NCBI GenBank assembly: GCA_903883645.1
Contig: CAISBR010000111.1
Coordinates: 40,817 to 104,816 of the forward strand
From: an uncultured Myxococcales bacterium
GTDB lineage: Bacteria > Myxococcota_A > UBA9042
Reading direction: 5' to 3'
DNA length: 64,000 nt
Part shown: piece after piece, positions 10,073 through 16,624 of the stretch
Layout: each line of letters opens with the position of its first letter
Position numbering within the stretch: position 1 is the first letter of the stretch
Notes under the pieces: model-generated
Seen by the model: the letters and a program-made list of their open reading frames with translations, nothing else
What the model was told of the DNA's origin: nothing
Databases searched by the model: none
Program-made: the position numbers and the translations under genes

Positions 10073-10145
10073 TCTTGCAGCACCGGTGCAGCAAATCGTC
10101 GCGACCGCCTTCGTCTGCCGAAACCATCCGAAAAACACTAACGCC
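10073..10145 (+). repeat. Left inner end sequence of the island
   Basis: The first 28 bases match 13912-13939 at 25 positions and include a GCACCGGTGC palindrome. A second block, TCTGCC...CTAACGCC (10114-10145), has the same 32-base length as its partner at 13948-13979. Direct orientation. May be recombinase arm sites or a relic of an older tandem insertion. Confidence 0.6.
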
Positions 10146-10273
10146 CATAAGCACTTGCATACTGAGCCACGGACGGTGACAACCTGCGGGTCGCGCGCTG
10201 CAACCCGAAGGGTGACGGTTCTGCCTCCGCTCAGATACGTAAATATAATTAGGATGTTGTGCCGAATGGCCGT

Positions 10274-12706
10274 TCAAGCTTCGGGGCTGGCGTTCGCGAT
10301 GGTGGCGAACCCAATCGCGGCATAGCCCCGCCGGCGCTTCTCAAACATCCGCCGCAAAACCGCGACTTCCGCGTCCAGATAGTCGTACACCACCAGGTCG
10401 CGCTTCCCCGGCGATTCCCGCGTCAATCTGCCGACATACTGCACGAGCGTCCCGCGCCAAGACAGCGGCGAGGTCAGGAACAGCGTGTCCAGCAGCGGAT
10501 CGTCAAAGCCTTCGCCGACGTAGCGCCCGGTAGCGAGCAGGACGCGCCCCACTTCGCCGTCGACATCGTGCCACGCGGCAAACGCCGCCTTGCGCTGTTT
10601 TGCCTTGAGTTTGCCGTGCAGCGACTGGACCGAAACCCCTTGCCGCGTCAAGAATTCTTCAAACCACGTCAGGTGCTCTGTGCGCTCGACGAGCACCAGA
10701 ACCCGCCGACCCAGTGCGACCGCAGCCTGGATGTCGGTCGCAATCAGGCCGTTTCTGCCCTCGTCGCGGGCCAGCGCGGCGTAGACCTCCTGGATGCTGG
10801 CATCGCGAGGCAGCGACTCCGGTTGCACGCCCGTCTCGCGCACGACCAAACGGCGAGCGACGCTTTGCGCCTCCGCGGTCTCGGCTTGCTGCAGCACGTG
10901 GCGAATTGGCCCGAGCTGCATCTCCGCGATCGGGTGCAAACCATCGCGCCGGCGGGGCGTCGCAGTCAGCCCGGTCACGTACTTGGCGCGGACGGCGTTG
11001 AGCACACGCTCGAACGACACTGCGGAGACGTGGTGAGATTCATCCACGATAACATGGCCGTATGTGGCAACGATGTCGTCAACCGCGTCGCAGTGGACGA
11101 GGCTCTGCAACGTCGCAACGTCAATTCGCCCGGTCACCTTGCGTTTGCCGCCGGCAATCACGCCGATTTCCTTTGAGTGCAGGCCCAGAAACACGGCCAG
11201 CCGTGCACGCCACTGGTCAACGAGTGTCTGCGTGTGCACGAGCACAAGGGTGCTGCGCTGCCGGTCTGCAATCAACGCCGCGCCCATGACGGTCTTGCCG
11301 CTGCCGGGCGGCGCGACCAGTATCCCGAAATCGTGCGGCAGCATCGCATCGACTGCTGTTTTCTGCGCCGGTCGAAGCGTGCCGAGCAATGTCACGGCAA
11401 CTTCTTCGCCAAGCTGTCGTTCGTCCGTCACGCGAACGGGAATTCCGAGCGACGAGCACAGTTGCTGGACCGCGACCAGACTCGCGCGCGGCAGCGACAG
11501 GAAGTCGCCGTCGAGCGTGCCGCAAGCGATGATTCTCGGCGTCTGCGCCGTCGGCATCCGCATCGCTTGTTTGACGTGGAACTGCGGATTGGCGAACGCC
11601 GCGAGTCGGCGCAGGCGATCGATCAACGCGGGCGGCAAGTTCACAGTCGGGATGAAACAGCGCTGGGCCACGGTCACCGAGAGTTCCGTCGGCAGCGGGC
11701 CGGCAATCGGCTTCGGCTTCGCGCCAGAGGGCGGACGTTGCCACGGCTTCTCCGGGTCGTGCTCGGTTTCGGGCCAGAGCGGCAGGCCGAGGATGGCGTC
11801 GTTCCTTTCCGCGACGCGAATCAGTTCAGTCAGTTGTGCCTGCGTCACCGGCTTGAGTCCAGCCAGGAACGCCCACTGGTCGGGATGCGGTCGAAGCGCA
11901 TCGTCCACGAACACGCTGTTGCCCGCCTGACGCGCCCCGTGCTGCAACGGCAGCGCGATGAGGTTGCCGAAACCGCCTTTGGGCATGACGTCCTGACTTG
12001 GAAACAAGCGGTCGTAGGACTTCAGCGACAGCTTCGGATGGCTCGCGCAGGCGTCAGTCAGCAGGAGCGAGCCAAGTTTGCGCGCTGCGGCCGCCGGAAC
12101 CGGTTCCTGAAAGAAAATCCAAGCGTGCGCGCCGTTTCCAGAACGCGATCGCTCGACTGCGACCTCGATGCCTTTCTTCCGCCCGGCCCTCGCAAAAGCC
12201 AGCACGTCGCCTTGCCAGTCCGCGTCGTCAAAATCCGCAGCAAGGAACGCGCAGGACTCGTCGGGCAGCATCGCGTAGACGCCCGCCACGTGCCGGCCTT
12301 GCAGGTGATCCTGCAGCACGGTGTCGGTCACGGGCAGAAATGCTTGATTCCGACACTCGCCGCATTTCACCTTGGGCTTGCCGCAGATCGGCTTGACCCA
12401 GTCGTTGCCGCAGACCGGAGCGTAGCCCTTCTTGCCGGTCCGGGTGTTTTGCCAGAGCCGTGGCCAGACGTCGGTGCGACCGCGGAACAGCCGACGGAAG
12501 AGGGCGATCTTGTCGGCGGGTGTCATGGCCACGTTCGGGACTGCTTCCGGTCGCTCGCGATCCTCCAGTTCGCCGAGTCTCCGCGACAGCTTGGCGATCT
12601 TGGCGTCAACCGCCGTCAGTTCGGCGGCCAAGGTGGCTCGGTGGGCTTGCGCGACTGCAATTGCGGCCGCGAGTTCGTCGGTGCGGCAGGCGTCGTTGTC
12701 GGTCAC
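10274..12706 (-). CDS. AEP primase / SF2 helicase fusion (TOTE conflict-system type)
   Basis: 810-aa putative nucleic-acid enzyme. Domains in order: coiled-coil start; a Zn-binding knuckle (Cys about 99, 108, 115, 118, ending CGEC); an archaeo-eukaryotic primase-like core with AADFDD (Asp about 158 and 160) and GAHAW (His about 194); a linker; then an SF2 helicase with PPGSGKT (about 466-472), DESHH (555-559), TATP (581-584) and a C-terminal QYVGRLTRE motif VI. This architecture is known from predicted TOTE conflict systems. The frame is open to 12889, but the extra N-terminus looks non-coding and overlaps the next gene, so GTG 12706 is used. Last gene of a three-gene minus-strand set, 64 bases after the HEPN-like gene. 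Function is inferred, not shown. Confidence 0.83.
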   Translation of the reverse strand: MTDNDACRTDELAAAIAVAQAHRATLAAELTAVDAKIAKLSRRLGELEDRERPEAVPNVAMTPADKIALFRRLFRGRTDVWPRLWQNTRTGKKGYAPVCGNDWVKPICGKPKVKCGECRNQAFLPVTDTVLQDHLQGRHVAGVYAMLPDESCAFLAADFDDADWQGDVLAFARAGRKKGIEVAVERSRSGNGAHAWIFFQEPVPAAAARKLGSLLLTDACASHPKLSLKSYDRLFPSQDVMPKGGFGNLIALPLQHGARQAGNSVFVDDALRPHPDQWAFLAGLKPVTQAQLTELIRVAERNDAILGLPLWPETEHDPEKPWQRPPSGAKPKPIAGPLPTELSVTVAQRCFIPTVNLPPALIDRLRRLAAFANPQFHVKQAMRMPTAQTPRIIACGTLDGDFLSLPRASLVAVQQLCSSLGIPVRVTDERQLGEEVAVTLLGTLRPAQKTAVDAMLPHDFGILVAPPGSGKTVMGAALIADRQRSTLVLVHTQTLVDQWRARLAVFLGLHSKEIGVIAGGKRKVTGRIDVATLQSLVHCDAVDDIVATYGHVIVDESHHVSAVSFERVLNAVRAKYVTGLTATPRRRDGLHPIAEMQLGPIRHVLQQAETAEAQSVARRLVVRETGVQPESLPRDASIQEVYAALARDEGRNGLIATDIQAAVALGRRVLVLVERTEHLTWFEEFLTRQGVSVQSLHGKLKAKQRKAAFAAWHDVDGEVGRVLLATGRYVGEGFDDPLLDTLFLTSPLSWRGTLVQYVGRLTRESPGKRDLVVYDYLDAEVAVLRRMFEKRRRGYAAIGFATIANASPEA

Positions 12707-12770
12707 TGCCAAGTCCGAAGCGCGTTGGTAACCAATTCCGCTTCCAGCGCTCGACTGACGACGTACACGA

Positions 12771-13298
12771 TTACACCCAACCCGTGGGCTGCGACGGCAT
12801 GGGGAAAACGAGCGCTTCAAAAAGCACCCGAATCGACGACCAAGCGCCGGGCGCGTCCACCACCGGCGGCGCGACCCATTGTCGGCCATGCGCCAGCCAA
12901 TGGCGGTTCTCGATCAACGGCCGGAATCCGAGAATTGCAGCCTTGACCATCCCATCGCCGTGCGCGTTAAGGACGTTCAGTGCGGCGCCGAGATCCGGAA
13001 GTTCGCCACGTCGTTTGCCTTTCTCAAATTGGTCACGCGCCGAATCAATGAGATTTTGAAGTTCGACAGCGCGGGCGGACACTTCTTGCCGGGCGATCCG
13101 ATCGCACTCGATGAGAATGGCGGCCTCCGCGGCAGCAACGAGACTGAGGACTGCTCGACGCTCGTCCTCGGTCGCCATCTCGACCAGGACAGCCGGGAGT
13201 CTTCCGCCGAATGGAGTCCAAGCGTCGGAATCCGCGGCCAAGCTCTGCCGCGCACGCTCGGAACGCAAGTGATGTTTCCAGACCTGGTCCATCTGCAT
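12771..13298 (-). CDS. Putative HEPN-like small protein
   Basis: 175-aa, mostly helical soluble protein of unknown family. Residues 130-139 read ENRHWLAHGR. The R132-x4-H137 arrangement followed by Gly is the signature of HEPN ribonucleases (RxxxxH), placed at the end of a long helical region as in that fold. It starts 10 bases after the stop of the 158-aa gene and ends 64 bases before the primase-helicase, which suggests one operon. If HEPN, it could be the RNA-cleaving toxin or effector of the cassette. A match to a short motif can occur by chance, so the call is tentative. Start ATG 13298; in-frame ATG 13292 is possible. Confidence 0.6.
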   Translation of the reverse strand: MQMDQVWKHHLRSERARQSLAADSDAWTPFGGRLPAVLVEMATEDERRAVLSLVAAAEAAILIECDRIARQEVSARAVELQNLIDSARDQFEKGKRRGELPDLGAALNVLNAHGDGMVKAAILGFRPLIENRHWLAHGRQWVAPPVVDAPGAWSSIRVLFEALVFPMPSQPTGWV

Positions 13299-13307
13299 GG
13301 CGGCATC

Positions 13308-13784
13308 CTACTGCAGCAACGACGCCATGGCAGCGCGAAACCGATCCTTGTCCAACTCGGCCCACGGATCTTTCGCGTCCGGCGTTGGGATGAACCATTG
13401 CCCGTTGTGACCGCGAAAAAACCCGAGCGCCCGCCGATCCTCAAAGTTCACCAAGTCGACGCGGCCCCGTGCGTTGCTGATCCGGCCCCCGTGCTTCAAC
13501 ACGGCCCCGACTACGTTGCGACCGCGAGGCACAAGCAACAGCAACGGCCCCGCGTCCAGTTGGATGGCGAGTTGCCGCATCGAATAGGCCTCGGAGTTTG
13601 ACTCGCGAACTTCAGCAGACTGCGGGATCAACCGCAGTATTCCGCCCTCGGCCTCCGCGGCAAGCCATTGGGTGGCGGCAGCGTAAAGGCTGTCAACATC
13701 TTCGACCCACGAATGCATGTCGCCATCGACTTGTTGCTTTTTCTCGTTGAGCACCGCCAATCTCTGGGACAAAGCGTCCTGCAT
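13308..13784 (-). CDS. Hypothetical protein, first gene of the island operon
   Basis: 158 aa, not recognised. The N-terminus (residues 1-45) is helical, probably coiled coil, with many Gln/Lys/Asp. The rest looks alpha/beta, with a hydrophobic LLLLVPRG strand near residue 85 and a basic, Gly-rich middle. ATG 13784 is chosen because GGAGGA lies 6 bases upstream. The same frame is open to 14027, but that part overlaps island-end DNA. No signal peptide or TM. As the promoter-proximal gene of a conflict-type cassette it could be a sensor, immunity or regulatory partner; that is inference only. Confidence 0.62.
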   Translation of the reverse strand: MQDALSQRLAVLNEKKQQVDGDMHSWVEDVDSLYAAATQWLAAEAEGGILRLIPQSAEVRESNSEAYSMRQLAIQLDAGPLLLLVPRGRNVVGAVLKHGGRISNARGRVDLVNFEDRRALGFFRGHNGQWFIPTPDAKDPWAELDKDRFRAAMASLLQ

Positions 13785-13911
13785 CACGTCCTCCGCGCGG
13801 GGTCGCCGCCACTCGCAGTCTAGCATGCGTCTGGAACGCCCGCGACGTCTGAATGAGATCAGCTCAGTCGCTCCGGTTGACCGGGCAAATCGCTCGCTCA
13901 GCGCTGGATAT

Positions 13912-13979
13912 TCTTGCAGCACCCGTGCAGCAGAACGTCTGCCAAAGTCTGCCAAAGCTGACCACGGTGTGCTAACGCC
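13912..13979 (+). repeat. Right inner end sequence of the island
   Basis: Direct-orientation partner of 10073-10145: 25 of 28 matches in the first block, then TCTGCC...CTAACGCC over 32 bases. Contains GCACCCGTGC, one base off the palindrome seen on the left, and a local repeat of CTGCCAAAG. Confidence 0.6.
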
Positions 13980-14052
13980 GACTGTTTTCAACTCCGCATT
14001 CTGCCAACGCTTCCTATCCGGTGCCAACCTGTGCCAGCGTCCCCGTCATGCC

Positions 14053-14097
14053 CTCATAACCCGAAGGTCGCAGGTTCAAATCCTGCCCCCGCGACTC
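14053..14097 (+). repeat. Right attachment repeat (45 bp copy of tRNA-fMet 3' end)
   Basis: Perfect copy of 9961-10005 without the tRNA 5' half; the base before it (14052) already differs. Marks the chromosome-distal end of the island and so the original 3' end of the tRNA gene. Confidence 0.93.
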
Positions 14098-14100
14098 CAA

Positions 14101-14140
14101 GAAAGGCCTAGGAAGAAATTCCTGGGCCTTTCGCATTTTT
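14101..14140 (+). terminator. Rho-independent terminator (original tRNA-fMet terminator)
   Basis: A 14-bp stem GAAAGGCCTAGGAA / TTCCTGGGCCTTTC with a GAAA loop, then GCATTTTT. It follows the partial tRNA copy directly, so it is probably the terminator the tRNA used before the island inserted. Confidence 0.85.
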
Positions 14141-14180
14141 AGCTCTATTTGCGGCAGAATTGGACCATTCGTGCTGAGCG

Positions 14181-14215
14181 GAGCAGCCTTGCCCCGCGTC
14201 TCCAAGAAGGCCTGG
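14181..14215 (+). repeat. Degenerate second remnant of the tRNA-fMet 3' region
   Basis: GGAGCAGCC (as in the tRNA D-arm) is followed by CCCCGCGTCTCCAAGAAGG, which matches 14087-14108 with one substitution and one missing A. Suggests an older insertion, deletion or tandem tRNA copy at this locus. Confidence 0.45.
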
Positions 14216-14302
14216 TACTTGATGTCATCTTAGGTCGCAATTTTCTTTGCGTTTTAGCGCCAGTTTGGGGCCGCTTCGCTGCCGGCAAAGGCTCCCACGC
14301 CG

Positions 14303-15004
14303 CTATGCCAAGTAGACCAGCATGGCCGCTGCCGCCAATACCAATAGGCCGCAAGCGAATTTTGCGACTTGCACGGTGCGCGAGCCCTCGTTCCAGTCTA
14401 GGTAGCGCTGCACCCACTCGGTCGACGAGCCGGCGCCGCCAATCACGCCGCAGTGTCCGATGCCGAATGCGAGCAACATGCCGGCGCTGAGGGCAGGGTT
14501 GCGGGCCGCGCTGCCGGCGGTGGCGCCAAGAATGGGCGCGATGAACGCAAACGTGCAGGGCGACAGGCCAATCCCCAGGACTAGACCCACGGTTGCCGCT
14601 GCTACTAGGCCCTTGCCTTTGGCCGAGCCCAGCGACAGGCCCTTTTCGGGCATGGGCAAGATGCCCACTAAGTTTAGGCCAGCGAGCAAGAACACAACTG
14701 CGATCAAGTAGTTGCTAACCGACCCGAGGCGCGTGAGCGCGTGCCCCAGACCGAATACAATCAGCCCAACTAGCAAGATGGCCGCCAACATGCCGCCCGC
14801 AAACGAGAATGCCAGCGCGGCTCCCCGGCCTCGCGATGTCTTGCTGCCAGCGCCCACAAAGCCCACGACTAGCGGAATTGTGCCAAGATGACATGGGCTT
14901 AAGAGGACGCTAATAATGCCCCACACCAGCGACGCGCCAAGGGCCAGCGCGGGCGTACCGCTCACGGCATCGGTCAACTGAAACAGCAGGTCGCTCTGGG
15001 TCAT
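14303..15004 (-). CDS. ccdA: CcdA-family transmembrane thiol transporter
   Basis: Moves reducing power from cytoplasmic thioredoxin across the inner membrane. 233 aa with about six TM segments and the duplicated CcdA motif, LSPCHLG (Cys 38) and LSPCTFA (Cys 150), in the two half-repeats. Last gene of the minus-strand arsenic-linked operon. Its ATG 15004 overlaps the stop of the thioredoxin-like gene (ATGA). The frame is open to 15046, but the overlap defines the start. In this context it probably recycles the membrane-anchored thioredoxin encoded just upstream. Confidence 0.88.
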   Translation of the reverse strand: MTQSDLLFQLTDAVSGTPALALGASLVWGIISVLLSPCHLGTIPLVVGFVGAGSKTSRGRGAALAFSFAGGMLAAILLVGLIVFGLGHALTRLGSVSNYLIAVVFLLAGLNLVGILPMPEKGLSLGSAKGKGLVAAATVGLVLGIGLSPCTFAFIAPILGATAGSAARNPALSAGMLLAFGIGHCGVIGGAGSSTEWVQRYLDWNEGSRTVQVAKFACGLLVLAAAAMLVYLA

Positions 15005-15447
15005 GGCGCGGCCTTGGCGACGAGCGGGTAGCCGAGCTCGGCCCACTTGGCGACCACCGCCTCGCTGCGGATGACGCCGGTGTGGCGATACAGTTCGCGG
15101 CCGTCGGGTGCAAAGAACAACTGGGTTGGAATGGCGCGAATCCCAAGAGTTTCAGCGGCATCAGGGTTGTCGTGGCTGTTGATGAACTCGACGCGGAGGG
15201 CGTCGGCGTAGCGTACTTCGAGCTCGCCCAGCACCACCATCATCGCCTTGCATGGGGCGCAACTCGTTGTTCCCACATCGACAAAGCGGGGCAGGGGCCT
15301 GGTAACCGGCGCGGCCACGGGCTTGGCCGTCGGCGCAATCACCGCGGGGTTTGTCTGCGTGCTCTGGGCTTGCTGCCGCTTGAGCCACAGCGGCCCGGCG
15401 ACCACGACCACGGCAATCACCGCGCCGAGGATGAGTTTTTGATTCAC
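15001..15447 (-). CDS. Membrane-anchored thioredoxin-like protein
   Basis: Thiol-disulfide oxidoreductase with an N-terminal anchor (residues about 4-22), a Pro/Ala/Thr linker, then a thioredoxin fold with the redox centre CAPC (Cys 63 and 66) and the cis-Pro region AIPTQLFF. The active site should face the periplasm. GTG 15447 is preferred because AAGGGG sits 6-7 bases upstream; the frame begins with TTG 15453. Overlaps ccdA by 4 bases, which points to a CcdA-thioredoxin relay. Length 148 aa. Confidence 0.86.
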   Translation of the reverse strand: MNQKLILGAVIAVVVVAGPLWLKRQQAQSTQTNPAVIAPTAKPVAAPVTRPLPRFVDVGTTSCAPCKAMMVVLGELEVRYADALRVEFINSHDNPDAAETLGIRAIPTQLFFAPDGRELYRHTGVIRSEAVVAKWAELGYPLVAKAAP

Positions 15448-15462
15448 AATCAACCCCTTGTG

Positions 15463-15699
15463 CTACGCCTGCTGCAGCAGCGCCACGATGGCGGGCACGT
15501 CGAGCGCCTGGCCCATCACCTTGATTTCGCCGTTGATCGCCAGCGCCGGGGTGCCGGTAATCCCCGCCTCGAGCATGTCTTGGATGCGGCTAACGTGCTG
15601 CACCGCGTCGGTCAAGCCGAGCTGGCGGGCCGCAGCTTGCGTGTTGGCCAGCATGACTTTGCATGGCGCGCAGCCGGTGCCGTAAACCTGTATTTTCAT
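15463..15699 (-). CDS. Small thioredoxin-family protein (redox-active disulfide protein)
   Basis: 78-aa glutaredoxin/thioredoxin-like cytoplasmic protein with CAPC at residues 10-13 directly after the first beta strand and a TGTPALAING cis-Pro segment. It matches the 'redox-active disulfide protein 2' family often found with ars or CcdA genes. A likely electron donor for the thioredoxin-type ArsC encoded divergently. SD GGAG about 9 bases upstream of ATG 15699. It starts 18 bases past arsD. Confidence 0.88.
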   Translation of the reverse strand: MKIQVYGTGCAPCKVMLANTQAAARQLGLTDAVQHVSRIQDMLEAGITGTPALAINGEIKVMGQALDVPAIVALLQQA

Positions 15700-15717
15700 T
15701 TGCGAAACTCCTCTGCC

Positions 15718-16092
15718 TTAGCAGCAGCCCTTGGGCCCGCAGCCGCAGCCGCCTTTGTCGATCGTGGGCTTGGCGCTGACGCCGACGGGCACGCCGGCCC
15801 ACGCTGCGAGTTGTGCCCGCGATGGATAGGCGCCGCTGCTCTTAATCGCGCCGCCCACCAGTACCGCTGGTAGCGATTCAATCCCTTGCACTTCAATCAC
15901 TTGCGTGACAAGGGGCTGGGCAGCAAAGGCGGCCGGATCCTGCGACAAGTTGTGTCGCTCGACCTCTACCCCTTGCTCGCCCAGCCACTCTAGGTCTGCG
16001 GCGAAGCGAATCAGGGCGGGATCGATGCTCGGACCGCATACGCCGGTCGAGCAGCACATGGCCGGGTCGAATACTTCAATCTTGATGGTCAT
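15718..16092 (-). CDS. arsD: ArsD arsenite metallochaperone
   Basis: Binds As(III)/Sb(III) and hands it to ArsA. The 124-aa protein has the family cysteines: pair C13-C14 plus C19 near the N-terminus (MCCSTGVC) and a C-terminal cluster CGCGPKGCC. The fold is thioredoxin-like. ATG 16092 has GGAG 6 bases upstream; the longer frame to 16224 would run through the promoter region. First gene of the minus-strand operon, divergent from arsR. Confidence 0.93.
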   Translation of the reverse strand: MTIKIEVFDPAMCCSTGVCGPSIDPALIRFAADLEWLGEQGVEVERHNLSQDPAAFAAQPLVTQVIEVQGIESLPAVLVGGAIKSSGAYPSRAQLAAWAGVPVGVSAKPTIDKGGCGCGPKGCC

Positions 16093-16160
16093 GATGCACT
16101 CCCTGGGCTGGCGCGAGGAGCTGGCTGCCGCGCGGCACGGCCTGCGCCCATCGCAATCCA

Positions 16161-16188
16161 ACGATAGCGCCGCCAATGCGAATGTCAA
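16161..16188 (-). promoter_or_regulatory. Promoter of the arsD operon
   Basis: Read on the minus strand: TTGACA (16188-16183), 16-bp spacer, TATCGT (16166-16161), about 70 bases upstream of the arsD ATG. The hexamers are the same as in the opposing arsR promoter. Confidence 0.65.
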
Positions 16189-16196
16189 CGATTGAC
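16184..16196. promoter_or_regulatory. Candidate ArsR operator (palindrome at ParsD)
   Basis: Perfect inverted repeat GTCAA-CGA-TTGAC overlapping the -35 box of the arsD promoter. An ACGAT core recurs at 16161 and 16253. Confidence 0.5.
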
Positions 16197-16217
16197 CTCT
16201 TCCTATTTCTCCTGCCC

Positions 16218-16246
16218 TTGACATGTTTGTCGGGCATACCTATCGT
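16218..16246 (+). promoter_or_regulatory. Promoter of the arsR-arsA-acr3-arsC operon
   Basis: TTGACA (16218-16223), 17-bp spacer, TATCGT (16241-16246), 36 bases before the arsR ATG at 16283. Strong -35 with consensus spacing. Confidence 0.7.
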
Positions 16247-16257
16247 CGATTAACGAT
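16242..16257. promoter_or_regulatory. Candidate ArsR operator at ParsR
   Basis: Imperfectly spaced inverted repeat ATCGT-CGATTA-ACGAT overlapping the -10 box. ArsR repressors commonly bind such sites next to their own promoter. The assignment is inferred. Confidence 0.45.
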
Positions 16258-16282
16258 TCGCCCGATGGCGATCCGAGGAAGT

Positions 16283-16624
16283 ATGGCCTCTTTGCTCGAA
16301 TCAACGTGCTGCCCGACGAGCGACGCCTCGCTTGACCTGCGCCCCATCGAAGGCGGGGCCGCAGATGACGAATTGGCGGCTTTGGCCAAGGCGCTCGGCC
16401 ACCCGGCGCGTGTGCAGATTCTGCGCTTACTTATCCGCAAGACGGCGTGTGTCTGCGGCGAGATCGTCAACGAACTGCCCTTGGCGCAGTCGACTGTGTC
16501 GCAACATCTTAAAGTCATGAAGGAAGCTGGTCTGATCCGCGGCGAGATCGATGGCCCCCGCATTTGCTATTGCGTGGAGCCGCGCACTTTGCGACGCCTG
16601 CGGGCGCTGGTTGGAGGCCTGTGA
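16283..16624 (+). CDS. arsR: ArsR-family arsenite-responsive repressor
   Basis: 113-aa winged-helix SmtB/ArsR repressor. It has the helix-turn-helix core [20 protein letters not shown] and a CVC metal-sensing pair (Cys 56 and 58) in the position of the classic ELCVCDL box. Further cysteines occur at residues 9-10 and in RICYC. ATG 16283 has GAGGAAG just upstream; ATG 16265 is possible. Releases the divergent ars promoters on As(III) binding (family knowledge). Its stop overlaps the arsA start (TGATG). Confidence 0.93.
   Translation: MASLLESTCCPTSDASLDLRPIEGGAADDELAALAKALGHPARVQILRLLIRKTACVCGEIVNELPLAQSTVSQHLKVMKEAGLIRGEIDGPRICYCVEPRTLRRLRALVGGL

Noticed and set aside
11177..12946. 589-aa open frame on the plus strand opposite the primase-helicase
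   Set aside because: No recognisable domains, Arg/Gln-rich shadow composition, and the opposite strand has clear helicase and primase motifs.
14053..14097. A second functional tRNA-fMet gene
   Set aside because: The acceptor 5' strand and D-arm are missing; only the 3' part matches.
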